Positions 34,766 through 43,882 of a stretch of DNA of 64,000 bases are shown one piece after another. Every line of letters begins with the position of its first letter. Positions within the stretch are counted from its first letter, which is position 1. The position numbers and the translations under genes were made by a program. The DNA lies in the NCBI GenBank assembly GCA_963667315.1, contig OY763325.1, positions 1,116,001 to 1,180,000 on the forward strand, read 5' to 3'. Below the pieces are notes generated by a model that was given only the letters and a program-made list of their open reading frames with translations, searched no databases and was not told the DNA's origin. The stretch is from DAINPP01 sp963667315 (GTDB taxonomy: Bacteria > Thermotogota > Thermotogae > MWEM01).

Positions 34766-36112
34766 TTACTTTTCAAGTTCCTCTCTTTTGTCTTCAAACC
34801 CTTTTCTACCCATGAGAGCGTAGGTGTAAATCTTTCCGTCTTCAACGCCTGGCTGATCAAACGGATCAATGTTTACAATGTAGCCGAGAAGGGCTGTTGC
34901 GAATTCATATACGAAGATGAATTCTCCAACATTTTCTTCATTTATTTCAGGGAATACCACTGTCATGTTTGGTCTTCCATGATTTTTTACCGCATATGCC
35001 GTTGCTTTCTGTTCTGCATTTATCAATTCGTTAAGTGTCTTTTCTCCCAGATAGGTGAGAGCATCAATATCTGTATGGAGTGCAGGAATCTTAACCATGT
35101 TGTTGAACTTTTCAACTTTCAGGAATGTGATGACCTTGTCATCCGGACCATCGTTGTATAATTGAACCTGTGAATGCTGATCAGTCGGTCCGATTGCCTT
35201 AACAGGTGTTAAACCGTAATTGATCTTTTCACCGTCAATGGTGTTTGCCTTGCCGAGACTCTCAGCCCAAAGCTGTCTGTACCAGTCAGCCCAGAGATAC
35301 AAGGCGTTTGAATAGGCAAACATGATGTTGATCTTCATGCCTTTATCTCCGAAGAGAAGGTGATGAAGCGCAATCAAAGCACCCGGATTTTCTTCCATAG
35401 CGTTGTTCATGGCGATTTCTCGACCTTTTTTTGCTCCTTTGATCAATTTGTCAATATCAATTCCGGCTGCTGCTGCAGAAATGAGTCCAACAGGTGTCAG
35501 AACGCTGAATCTACCACCAACGGATGGCGGAATCACAAACTTTTTAATCCCGTCCTGTGCGATGATCTTATTCAGAACACCTTTTTCGGGATCCGTTGTA
35601 AAGACGAAATGATCCTTCGGTTCCAGTCCTCTTTTGACGATTTCGTTTCTAATGATCAGATAATTTGACATGGCTTCCGCCGTCGTTCCTGACTTTGAGA
35701 TGACGTTGAACATGGTTTTCTCAATGTCGATAACATCCATATTTGATGCGATGAAATCGGGATCAACATTATCCCATATATCTATTGTCGGTATACCGTT
35801 TCTCTGTTCCTTGTTCATCCGATTCCAGTTAATTGGCTTAAGCGATTTCTGAAGCGCAATGTTTCCAAGTGCTGAACCGCCGATTCCAAGTACAACAAAA
35901 TGATCATACTTTCCGCTGAATTCCTCTTCTATCCATTTTGTTATATCCTTCGTATAATCTGTATTGTCCAATAAACCTATGAAGCCCGGCATATCTTCTT
36001 TGATTCTCTTCATTGACTCTTCATATCGTGCTTTTAATTCTTTGATTTCTTCAACTGAATTCCCCGACTTACAGCTGTCCGAATAAAGGTTTGAAAAATC
36101 AAATCGCAGCAT
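34766..36112 (-). CDS. pgi: glucose-6-phosphate isomerase
   Basis: 448 residues. Bacterial Pgi with sugar-phosphate site GIGGSALGN, SKSGTTAE, the PGI signature VGGRFSVLTPVGL and LWAESLGK. Interconverts glucose 6-phosphate and fructose 6-phosphate in the cytoplasm. GGGAGTG precedes ATG 36112. Lies between apt and obg in a tight minus-strand run, 16 bases after apt. Confidence 0.97.
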   Translation of the reverse strand: MLRFDFSNLYSDSCKSGNSVEEIKELKARYEESMKRIKEDMPGFIGLLDNTDYTKDITKWIEEEFSGKYDHFVVLGIGGSALGNIALQKSLKPINWNRMNKEQRNGIPTIDIWDNVDPDFIASNMDVIDIEKTMFNVISKSGTTAEAMSNYLIIRNEIVKRGLEPKDHFVFTTDPEKGVLNKIIAQDGIKKFVIPPSVGGRFSVLTPVGLISAAAAGIDIDKLIKGAKKGREIAMNNAMEENPGALIALHHLLFGDKGMKINIMFAYSNALYLWADWYRQLWAESLGKANTIDGEKINYGLTPVKAIGPTDQHSQVQLYNDGPDDKVITFLKVEKFNNMVKIPALHTDIDALTYLGEKTLNELINAEQKATAYAVKNHGRPNMTVVFPEINEENVGEFIFVYEFATALLGYIVNIDPFDQPGVEDGKIYTYALMGRKGFEDKREELEK

Positions 36113-36128
36113 TCTTAATCACTCCCGA

Positions 36129-36641
36129 TTAATATTTGATGAGCGTATCGACACGCTCTCCTTCAAGCTTTGATCTTCCGTTGAGGAAGTCAAGTTCAGC
36201 GAGGAAAAGGACTTTTTCGACTTTACCGCCCATCTCCTTAACCATGTGTACAACCGCTTCAACAGTTCCACCGGTTGCAAGAATATCATCAACAATAACG
36301 AGCTTATCTCCCTCATTAAAGGCATCCTTGTGAATCTCAAGACCGGCTGAACCGTATTCGAGATCGTAATCTTTCCTGTATGTTTCCGCAGGCAGTTTCC
36401 CCGGTTTTCTCACCGGAATCATACCCTTTCCCATTCTTGCAGCGAGAGCAGTGGCAAACATGAACCCTCTGGCTTCGACACCAATGATGTAATCAAAATC
36501 CACACCGGAAAGTTTATCTTCCATCTGTTTCAATGTTTCATTGAATGCCTCAGGACTTTTTAAAAGTGGTGTAATATCCTTAAAGAGTATTCCGGGTTTT
36601 GGAAAATCCTTAATATCTCTTATATAATCATTCAAATTCAT
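36129..36641 (-). CDS. apt: adenine phosphoribosyltransferase
   Basis: 170 residues, the usual length. PRPP-binding loop VIVDDILATGGT, GVEARGF, and the N-terminal DFPKPGILFKDITPLL. Salvages adenine to AMP. AAAAGGGGAG precedes ATG 36641. First of apt-pgi-obg. Confidence 0.97.
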   Translation of the reverse strand: MNLNDYIRDIKDFPKPGILFKDITPLLKSPEAFNETLKQMEDKLSGVDFDYIIGVEARGFMFATALAARMGKGMIPVRKPGKLPAETYRKDYDLEYGSAGLEIHKDAFNEGDKLVIVDDILATGGTVEAVVHMVKEMGGKVEKVLFLAELDFLNGRSKLEGERVDTLIKY

Positions 36642-36671
36642 TCAAATCTCCCCTTTTATTATTTATTAAAA

Positions 36672-38393
36672 TTATACCATAGTCACTTTATCTTTTCCTG
36701 TCTTTTTAGATATGTACAATGCACTGTCCGCAGCTGAGACAAGCGTAGATGAGAAGCGGCCGTCTTCCGGGAAAGTGGAAACACCACAACTTATTGTAAC
36801 AGACAAGCCGTCAATCTTTGTGTTTCTTACTTCCTTAACCAGTTTGTTTGCATACGCCACAGCCATTATTTTTGACGTATCGGGAAAAAGCACTGCAAAC
36901 TCTTCTCCACCATACCTGGCGACGATTGAATTCTGTGGAACATTCTGACGCAGTATTCTGGCAACGTTGATCAGAACATTATCACCTGTCAGATGACCAT
37001 ATTTATCGTTGAATTTTTTAAAGTCATCAATATCCAAAATAAGAAAGGATAATGGTTTCACAAAATCACTTCTTTTGATCAACTCATCCGCTCTTTCATA
37101 AAAATAAGTGTGATTACACAACTTCGTCATCCTGTCTATCTGTGTTGTTTCGACAATTTCCTTATATTTCACAGAAGTCTCGAGCATTCTTCCAATCTGT
37201 TCGGCAAATATTCTTGCAATTTCGGCATCTTCTTCATTTGGTCTTTTCCCATCAATCGGAAAATCAAGAGAAATATAACCAATTATCAACCCTTCCGAAT
37301 TAAACAATGGCACTAAGAACAAATCATCTTCATGCCACAAATCCGGCTTCCCAAACTCATGCTTTTCCGTTTCCGGATATATCTCGTAAAGGATACCGCT
37401 TTCAGCCGGAACAAAATAAGTGCCAGCAAATTCAAATTCAGCCGTAAATACTCTGTTTATAAGGGCAGAAGCAAACATGTCGGTTCTCAACGCCTCGAAT
37501 TCAGCTTCTTTTATACCATAATACCCAATTCTTTCGACCGAATTATCTTCTTTATTGATCAGCGAAATAAGTGCCTGTTTGTACCCAAGAAGTTCAGCCA
37601 GTAATTTTGTTGTTTTTTGCAGGATAACCCCCGATTCTTCAGTCGATCGTACGAGTTTCAACCCTGAAAGAATCCCTTTCAGTGCTTTTTGGAAATGTTG
37701 AAGTTTTTCTCTTTCGGTGTTGATCTTTAAGGATTCGGCGAGTATACGGGTAAGAACGACCAGAATAACCAGAACAAGCGGAAAGATGTAATAAAGTTTC
37801 AGGAATTCCAGCATACCCTTGAGCTGAAGTTCATGAATCGTTTGAACAATCGGCATGATGATGCTAATCGGAATAAATTCGACTGTCAATATATAAAGAC
37901 TTTTTTTAAATCCCGGTGACTTTTTCTTTAGGAACAACGGATAATAAAAATGCATAATCAATAAATTGACGATGATCGCAAATGCAAGATACAACATCAA
38001 TTTCAAAGAAAACGGATAGGGTTGATACATGATTTCAGCCGGAACAACGTACATCAGAAAATTTATACAAAACCTTGCAGTCACTTTCCATATTTTAGAA
38101 ACCTTTGAAACAGAATAAACGTTATTCACTCTGAAAAGACAGATAAAAGAGATTATAAATGCAGCAGAATACGGACCATACCAGAGTGTGATCATGATAG
38201 CAGAAAGCAATGATACCGAAAAATTGGTATCTCGATAATGTACTTTCACGTTTTCAGCCACAAAAGTGAACAATATGATAAAAAGAAAAGCCAATAAGCT
38301 TTCATATGCATTTTGAAATTCCGCAAGTATCCTGTGATAAACGTTAAAAGAATAGACTATATAAGCAGAAAAAGCCAAAAGAAACATTGGCAT
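36672..38393 (-). CDS. diguanylate cyclase: membrane domain, GAF, GGDEF
   Basis: 573 residues. Residues about 1-215 contain about seven membrane helices; about 230-395 is a GAF-like region; residues about 405-573 are a GGDEF domain with active-site RYGGEEFAVLFPD and the FLILDIDDFKKFNDKYGH motif, so it should make c-di-GMP. The start codon (ATG 38393 or 38387) lacks a clear ribosome binding site. No EAL domain. Divergence from neighbours is not seen; 30 bases separate it from apt. Confidence 0.9.
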   Translation of the reverse strand: MPMFLLAFSAYIVYSFNVYHRILAEFQNAYESLLAFLFIILFTFVAENVKVHYRDTNFSVSLLSAIMITLWYGPYSAAFIISFICLFRVNNVYSVSKVSKIWKVTARFCINFLMYVVPAEIMYQPYPFSLKLMLYLAFAIIVNLLIMHFYYPLFLKKKSPGFKKSLYILTVEFIPISIIMPIVQTIHELQLKGMLEFLKLYYIFPLVLVILVVLTRILAESLKINTEREKLQHFQKALKGILSGLKLVRSTEESGVILQKTTKLLAELLGYKQALISLINKEDNSVERIGYYGIKEAEFEALRTDMFASALINRVFTAEFEFAGTYFVPAESGILYEIYPETEKHEFGKPDLWHEDDLFLVPLFNSEGLIIGYISLDFPIDGKRPNEEDAEIARIFAEQIGRMLETSVKYKEIVETTQIDRMTKLCNHTYFYERADELIKRSDFVKPLSFLILDIDDFKKFNDKYGHLTGDNVLINVARILRQNVPQNSIVARYGGEEFAVLFPDTSKIMAVAYANKLVKEVRNTKIDGLSVTISCGVSTFPEDGRFSSTLVSAADSALYISKKTGKDKVTMV

Positions 38394-38437
38394 AATGATT
38401 CTACTTATAACATTTTCCCTCTCATGTTTCGTTCAAA

Positions 38438-39406
38438 TCAACCCCTGAATGCTATGAATGTAATATAACCTATATACGAGGCAAAGAATACAGCTCCCTC
38501 CACTCTTGTCACTTTACTTCTTTTGAAAGTGGCAAGCAATAAAGCAACTGCCAGTAGCCCCATTACCAGAATATCTATCCAATAAAGATTAACTGAAACA
38601 CTGACAGGATTCACCAGTGAAGAAACACCGAGTATCAGACCGATATTAAATATATTTGAACCCACGATATTCCCGATCGCCAGATCGCTTTGTCCTTTTA
38701 ATGCAGCAGACAAAGATGTAACCAGTTCCGGAAGGGATGTTCCGATAGCTACCATTGAAAGACCGACAAGTGCTTCACTGATTCCGAGACTCAAAGCAAT
38801 TTGAGTTGCCGCATTGACGGTAACATCTGCCCCGAAAACAACCATTGCCAACCCAATTAAAGTAAAGATGAGATTTTTAATTCTCCCTTTCTTCTCTTTT
38901 TCAAGATCCTTTTTTTCATCTGCTGCGGAGGCTTTAGACAACATTCTGTCATTCTTCGCCATCACGATGGTATATTCCATGAACAGGAGTAGAAAGATGA
39001 TCAGAATAACACCATCAAATCTGTCAAGACTGTACTCGGGACCTCTCATCAACATTGCAAAAAGGGCACAACTTAAAAGAATATTGAAAGGTAATTCTTT
39101 TCTGACCGTTGACCTGCTGATTGAAAGGGGAACGATCATTGAAGTGAATCCGATAACGAGTGCTATATTTGCAATATTACTCCCGATCGCATTTGAAATG
39201 GCAATAGAACCGGAGCCCTTTAAAGCAGCCGACATGCTAACTGCAAGTTCGGGAGCACTTGTTCCAAAAGCCACAACAGTTAACCCTATAAAAAGAGGCG
39301 ATACACCGAAACTCTTGGCGAGTCCACCGGAACCATCAACCAGCCAGTCCGCACCTTTGACAAGTAATGCAATCCCTATTGCCAGAAACACAATCTGTAG
39401 AACCAT
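38438..39406 (-). CDS. calcium/sodium antiporter (CaCA family, YrbG-like)
   Basis: 322 residues, about ten membrane helices, with the two alpha repeats VVAFGTSAPELAVS…GNAIGSNI-like (N-terminal) and MVAIGTSLPELVTSLSAAL…GNIVGSNIFNIGLIL (C-terminal). A charged cytoplasmic loop (EKDLEKEKKGR) lies between halves. Exports Ca2+ in exchange for Na+ or H+. The start is 3 bases from the MFS stop, so the binding site (GGAG) lies within the MFS gene end: translational coupling. Confidence 0.9.
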   Translation of the reverse strand: MVLQIVFLAIGIALLVKGADWLVDGSGGLAKSFGVSPLFIGLTVVAFGTSAPELAVSMSAALKGSGSIAISNAIGSNIANIALVIGFTSMIVPLSISRSTVRKELPFNILLSCALFAMLMRGPEYSLDRFDGVILIIFLLLFMEYTIVMAKNDRMLSKASAADEKKDLEKEKKGRIKNLIFTLIGLAMVVFGADVTVNAATQIALSLGISEALVGLSMVAIGTSLPELVTSLSAALKGQSDLAIGNIVGSNIFNIGLILGVSSLVNPVSVSVNLYWIDILVMGLLAVALLLATFKRSKVTRVEGAVFFASYIGYITFIAFRG

Positions 39407-39409
39407 TTA

Positions 39410-40732
39410 TTAAACAACTCCCTTTTTTGCTTCCCCTTTTCTAACAAACATAATACAGAGAAGGGCACCTAAAAATGCTAATACCGAAAACTTGATCATC
39501 GACGGATAGGACAGATAATCTATGACGGCCCCAACAAGTGGCGGTGCTATGATGGCAGCCATCATTGAGAAGAAATAGTAAAGCCCGGTATGTCCTCCAA
39601 CCTTGTCCTCGCTGACCATATCAACTACCATCGGCAATGAATTGATATTGATACAAGCCCATCCGATCCCGCCAATCACGAGTATTAATTGTATCATAAA
39701 AAACTCAGAAGTTCTCGGAATTTTATAGATTTCATCAAGAACACAGATTCCCTCACCTAACGATCCGATTGGAATCATGCTGACGCTGAAAAGGCAGATG
39801 ATCAGTATGATCAGACCCGTCATGATCGTCTTCTTTCTTCCAAACCGGCTTCCGATAAAACCGGCAGGAATCGCAAAGATCATAAACATAAGCGAAAAAA
39901 GCCCCAAGGCAAAAGCGGCATTCCCGGCGCTCACTTCAAGGAACTGTGTTCCATATATCGTAAAGAAAGTTTCAAGTGTACCAAAACCACAGAACCAGAA
40001 GAAAATAGCGAGAAGAATAAATAATTCACTCTTCTCTTTTCCGGCAAACAACTCTTTTAACGATTTAAAGAGTGATTTAAACGCACCGGAGAAATTGACC
40101 TTTTCTACATTTTTCTCAGTACGCTTTGCTGATTTTGACTCTCTGACGAACACCAAAACCAGCGTAGAACTTAAAATAAGCCCGACAGCTCCTGTTATAA
40201 AAGGCAACGAAACATTCATGTCAAAGAGTATCCCACCAACAAAAAAGGCTAACAGACTACCGAAACCACCCATGAAATTGATGATTCCATTGGCTTTACT
40301 CCTGTTTTTAGATGGTACAATATCCGGCATCAAAGCAATAACGGGTGATCTGAAAATCGCCATCGCGAGGTTCATCACGATAATGGCTGCAATCAACCAG
40401 AATAAGTTGATTTCTCTCATAAAAGGGATCAGAAAAAAGAACAACGCGCCGAGCGGAGCCCCAATTAGGATGAACGGTTTTCGCTTCCCTATCTTTGTTC
40501 TCGTGTTGTCGCTTAAAAATCCAATATACGGTTGAAGGATTACGGCAAGAATGTTGTCAAACGTCATGATAAACCCAATCATCATGGCACTCATGGCAAA
40601 ACCTTCCAGAAAGATAGGTACAAAAGCATTATAAAGTGACCAGATCAGACTAACTCCGAAAAAACCAAAACCAAGCACAAAAATCTGAGGATAATTCATC
40701 CCCTTCCCCTTTTTGAGACTACCCATTATCAT
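39410..40732 (-). CDS. MFS transporter (SLC45/GPH-like sugar carrier)
   Basis: About 430-440 residues, 12 helices. First helices match the SLC45-type family, with loop DNTRTKIGKRKPFILIGAPLGA after helix 2 and RSPVIALMPDIVPSKNRSKANG after helix 4. Probably imports a disaccharide or other sugar, which fits galT and glgA upstream. Start uncertain: ATG 40732, 40726 or 40699; the last begins at the usual MNYPQIF. It lies 11 bases after the TPR gene. Confidence 0.85.
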   Translation of the reverse strand: MIMGSLKKGKGMNYPQIFVLGFGFFGVSLIWSLYNAFVPIFLEGFAMSAMMIGFIMTFDNILAVILQPYIGFLSDNTRTKIGKRKPFILIGAPLGALFFFLIPFMREINLFWLIAAIIVMNLAMAIFRSPVIALMPDIVPSKNRSKANGIINFMGGFGSLLAFFVGGILFDMNVSLPFITGAVGLILSSTLVLVFVRESKSAKRTEKNVEKVNFSGAFKSLFKSLKELFAGKEKSELFILLAIFFWFCGFGTLETFFTIYGTQFLEVSAGNAAFALGLFSLMFMIFAIPAGFIGSRFGRKKTIMTGLIILIICLFSVSMIPIGSLGEGICVLDEIYKIPRTSEFFMIQLILVIGGIGWACININSLPMVVDMVSEDKVGGHTGLYYFFSMMAAIIAPPLVGAVIDYLSYPSMIKFSVLAFLGALLCIMFVRKGEAKKGVV

Positions 40733-40743
40733 CCATCCCTTCT

Positions 40744-42447
40744 TCAGTTTTCATTTAATAAAAATAGACACAATTCTTTTACAGCTTCCCTTTCTTCGAT
40801 GTTGCCTTTTCCATTTTCGTTGATTTCAAGCAATATATCCAATTCAGCCTCTGTCGGTTCTATCCAGAGAACATTCAGGATGGTGATAAGAAGATCTTTC
40901 AATGTGTTGAATTGAAGCTGTTCATTTCCCAATTCTTCAACATCTCTGAAAATATCCCTGTCCACTTCAACCATTTCTCTGGCAAGTGACCAGTCCATAT
41001 CCATCAATTCATCCACAATCCTTTCCTTTACAGTCTCAAATGAAAAGACGCCTTCATTGATTTCTTCAGACAAAATAATAAAAATTCTGGTAAGGATCAT
41101 CCAGTCAACTGAATTACAGATCTTTGATGCAAATAAACCAAGTGCCCTGCTGAGTGTAATGTCAGATTTCCGATATGCCCGAATTATTTCAACAACTATT
41201 GTCATCGATTCAAGGTTCAGGCAATCAGAGAAATCGACAACAGGTATATTTCCTGCCGCACAGGATTCAAGCCTTTTTCTCAGAGATTCTTCAATCCCTT
41301 CGAAAGTATTTAGCACCCAGGATGAAAAATTCTCCAGTGAAAAGATCCCCAGTTCTGAATGCTTCTCTTTTACAACAATCTCCCGATATTCTGCAACGGG
41401 AAGAGACGCATCAGCAGCTGTAATATCATCAAGCAGCTGCAAAGTTTTATCGTACTCCCCATTCAACGCCAGCGTTTGTGCAAGATGCCATTTGAGAATA
41501 ACCGGACTCATATCTGATAAGCCTTTTTCCTTAACATCTTTATCCTCTGCGTATTTTAAAGCCGTTTCATACTGTTTGACGGCTTTTTCGTAGAAACCAA
41601 AATTCTTGTATACAATACCAAGCTCGTTGTAGGCTGAAACAGCTTTTTTATCAATTTTGATACAATTCTTCAGATGCTCTATTGCCTTCATGGGCTTCTT
41701 GAGTCTGGAATACGTAAAGGCAATATTGTAATTGAGTTCAAAATTGTCTTTTTCCTTCTTCAATCCCTTTTCAAAATAAATTCGTGCCTTTTCAAAATTT
41801 TGTTTTTTATTGTACAAAACTCCAATCCTGATATAGGGTGGTACAAATTCAGGAGCAAGTTCTATCGCTTTCTTATAAAATGTTGCGGCATTATTATAGT
41901 CGGAAATCCTGTGAAAGATATCTCCACAGGCTACATAAGCCGGTACAAATCTTGCATCCCTTTCAAGCGTGGCTGTAAATTCTTCGAGAGCGCCGTCAAT
42001 ATCATCCTGTTCAAGCAAAAGCTGACCGATTTCAAATGACACAAGCGGACTTGACAGATTTTCGGCCGCAGCAAGCCTCAATTGGTTTTCAGCTTCTCCA
42101 AAGTCACCAAACTTTTTAAACAACAAACCATTGTAGAAATGATATAAATAATCTTCCTTACCGTACATCAAAGCTTCATTCAATAATTTTACCGCTTCAT
42201 CCAACTGATTGTTTTTTAACGCCTTCTTAAACTTCTCAAAGATAAAGTATCTGAGATATGATGCATAATAAGTATCTTTTTTAGCTTTCCACTGAGCTCT
42301 CAATCCTCTGACGATAATCTCAAGGGGAATATTATTTTCTTCCTGTATAATCGGCAGATCCTCAGCCAATACCGGTAACTTCAGTGGTAAATTCTGTTCC
42401 TTTGCCACTTTTGGGTTCAATGGCAGATAGACGATTGCATAATTCAT
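40744..42447 (-). CDS. TPR repeat protein
   Basis: 567 residues, no signal peptide. Residues about 75-320 consist of six to seven tetratricopeptide repeats (for example FVPAYVACGDIFHRISDYNNAATFY, KKAVSAYNELGIVYKNFGFYEKAV). The C-terminal 220 residues have no recognised domain. A scaffold or interaction role is inferred; function unknown. AAGGAG precedes ATG 42447. Confidence 0.8.
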   Translation of the reverse strand: MNYAIVYLPLNPKVAKEQNLPLKLPVLAEDLPIIQEENNIPLEIIVRGLRAQWKAKKDTYYASYLRYFIFEKFKKALKNNQLDEAVKLLNEALMYGKEDYLYHFYNGLLFKKFGDFGEAENQLRLAAAENLSSPLVSFEIGQLLLEQDDIDGALEEFTATLERDARFVPAYVACGDIFHRISDYNNAATFYKKAIELAPEFVPPYIRIGVLYNKKQNFEKARIYFEKGLKKEKDNFELNYNIAFTYSRLKKPMKAIEHLKNCIKIDKKAVSAYNELGIVYKNFGFYEKAVKQYETALKYAEDKDVKEKGLSDMSPVILKWHLAQTLALNGEYDKTLQLLDDITAADASLPVAEYREIVVKEKHSELGIFSLENFSSWVLNTFEGIEESLRKRLESCAAGNIPVVDFSDCLNLESMTIVVEIIRAYRKSDITLSRALGLFASKICNSVDWMILTRIFIILSEEINEGVFSFETVKERIVDELMDMDWSLAREMVEVDRDIFRDVEELGNEQLQFNTLKDLLITILNVLWIEPTEAELDILLEINENGKGNIEEREAVKELCLFLLNEN

Positions 42448-42476
42448 TTTTTCTCCTTACTATTTACATAACACGG

Positions 42477-42497
42477 GGGTCGAATGATTTTCGACCC
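42477..42497. repeat. hairpin between remA and the TPR gene
   Basis: GGGTCGAA / TTCGACCC stem with a 5-base loop, followed on the plus strand by TCTTTT. The flanking genes are both minus-strand, so the T-run points the opposite way. The rest of 42448-42621 has no gene. Confidence 0.6.
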
Positions 42498-42621
42498 TCT
42501 TTTAAATATTCATCTAAAACCTGAATAAACCGTTTTGCTGTCAAAATAGTCTACTTAAAAGTTTTTTTGAATTTGAAATAACTGATTTTAAAGCCATCGC
42601 TTATTTCTATAATCGGAATAT

Positions 42622-42876
42622 TTATTCAGAATCCGATCTTTTAAATTTATCTAAAAATTCTTCTACACTAAGTGTCGTCATAATAACATGACCACTGTCC
42701 ATCATGATAAAAGACTGGGTTTCATAGCCATAAGTCAGATTCAGAATCATCTGTTCTTTATCGGCAACAGATTTAAACTTTCTGATGATGTTATTGCCAG
42801 GCGAAAAGATGCCCTGGATTCTATTTTTCACTATATATGTCTTGAAACCAATTTCTATAAGCTCTCCGCCCTTCAA
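42622..42876 (-). CDS. remA: RemA-like DUF370 protein
   Basis: 84 residues. Full match in pattern to DUF370: IEIGFKTYIVKNRIQGIFSPG, then LTYGYETQSFIMMDSGHVIMT. RemA in Bacillus is a DNA-binding regulator of matrix genes; the role here is inferred. TTG 42876 overlaps the galT stop by 4 bases, so it is translationally coupled to galT. The usual family start MLIxIGF would be a few codons later, so the start is not certain. Confidence 0.85.
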   Translation of the reverse strand: MKGGELIEIGFKTYIVKNRIQGIFSPGNNIIRKFKSVADKEQMILNLTYGYETQSFIMMDSGHVIMTTLSVEEFLDKFKRSDSE

Positions 42877-43871
42877 AGTTCAACACTCCTCAGATACTTC
42901 GCCGCATCTTCAGGTGGTGTCGGATTGATATAAAATCCTGATCCCCACTCAAAACCGGCAACCTTTGTTAATCTTGGAACGATTTCCAAATGCCAATGAT
43001 AGAAATCTTTCCCATCACCTGTTGCCGGGGCAGTATGAAGCATAAAATTAAATGGTGGATTGTCCAATGCCTTATATATCCTCAACAACGAAGTCTTAAG
43101 AATATGTGCAAACCCCTGTACCTCTTTTTCTTTTATCTTTCCAAAATCATGATTATGGACTTTCGGCATGATCCATGTTTCAAACGGGAACCGGGAGGCA
43201 TAGGGATTGATGGCAATGAAGTCATCCGTTTCTTCAACTATCCTTGTACTTTCCATTCTTTCCTGGTAAATGATATCACAGAAGATACATCTCTCTTTAA
43301 ACTTATAACGCATTCTCGAACCGTCCAGTTCTTCCTGAACCCTTTTCGGAACGATAGGTGTCCCGATAATCTGGGAATGAGAATGGGCAAGTGAAGCACC
43401 GGCATCTTTTTTATGATTCTTGAAAATCAGGACATATCGAATATCTTCATCACTTGCTATTGCATTATACCTTGCCTTATAGGCCCAAATTATCTCTTCA
43501 ACCTGTTTTTCTTCAAGTGTTGCTATTGATGCATGATGATCAGGCGTTTCAATTACGATTTCATGATGCCCGAAACCCGTAACGGCATCGTACATCCCAT
43601 GCCCGTATCTTTCCAACTTGATATCTTTCTGAAGTGCCGGGAATTTGTTCTCTACGACCCTTATCCACCAGCCCGGTGTATTCGGTTGTGTATCAGTAGG
43701 TCTGAAAGCAAGTATCTCAGGCGGTGTTGTATATTCATTTCCATAATCAAACGGACAGAAATTGCTGCTCAATTCTTCTGTTTTTTCAGAAAAATCCATC
43801 GGTCTTTTTGCTCTTTCAGTTGCAATAATAACCCATCTATTCGAAACGGGGTCCCTTCTCAATTCAGGCAT
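42873..43871 (-). CDS. galT: galactose-1-phosphate uridylyltransferase
   Basis: 332 residues. HIT-fold GalT with CPFDYGNEYTTPPEI, N-terminal MPELRRDPVSNRWVIIATERAKRP, active-site HSHSQIIG (His nucleophile region), and ENKFPAL. Converts galactose 1-phosphate and UDP-glucose to glucose 1-phosphate and UDP-galactose. AGGAGG precedes ATG 43871. Between glgA and remA, consistent with sugar storage metabolism. Some relatives prefer other sugar 1-phosphates. Confidence 0.93.
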   Translation of the reverse strand: MPELRRDPVSNRWVIIATERAKRPMDFSEKTEELSSNFCPFDYGNEYTTPPEILAFRPTDTQPNTPGWWIRVVENKFPALQKDIKLERYGHGMYDAVTGFGHHEIVIETPDHHASIATLEEKQVEEIIWAYKARYNAIASDEDIRYVLIFKNHKKDAGASLAHSHSQIIGTPIVPKRVQEELDGSRMRYKFKERCIFCDIIYQERMESTRIVEETDDFIAINPYASRFPFETWIMPKVHNHDFGKIKEKEVQGFAHILKTSLLRIYKALDNPPFNFMLHTAPATGDGKDFYHWHLEIVPRLTKVAGFEWGSGFYINPTPPEDAAKYLRSVEL

Positions 43872-43882
43872 AGGTGAACCTC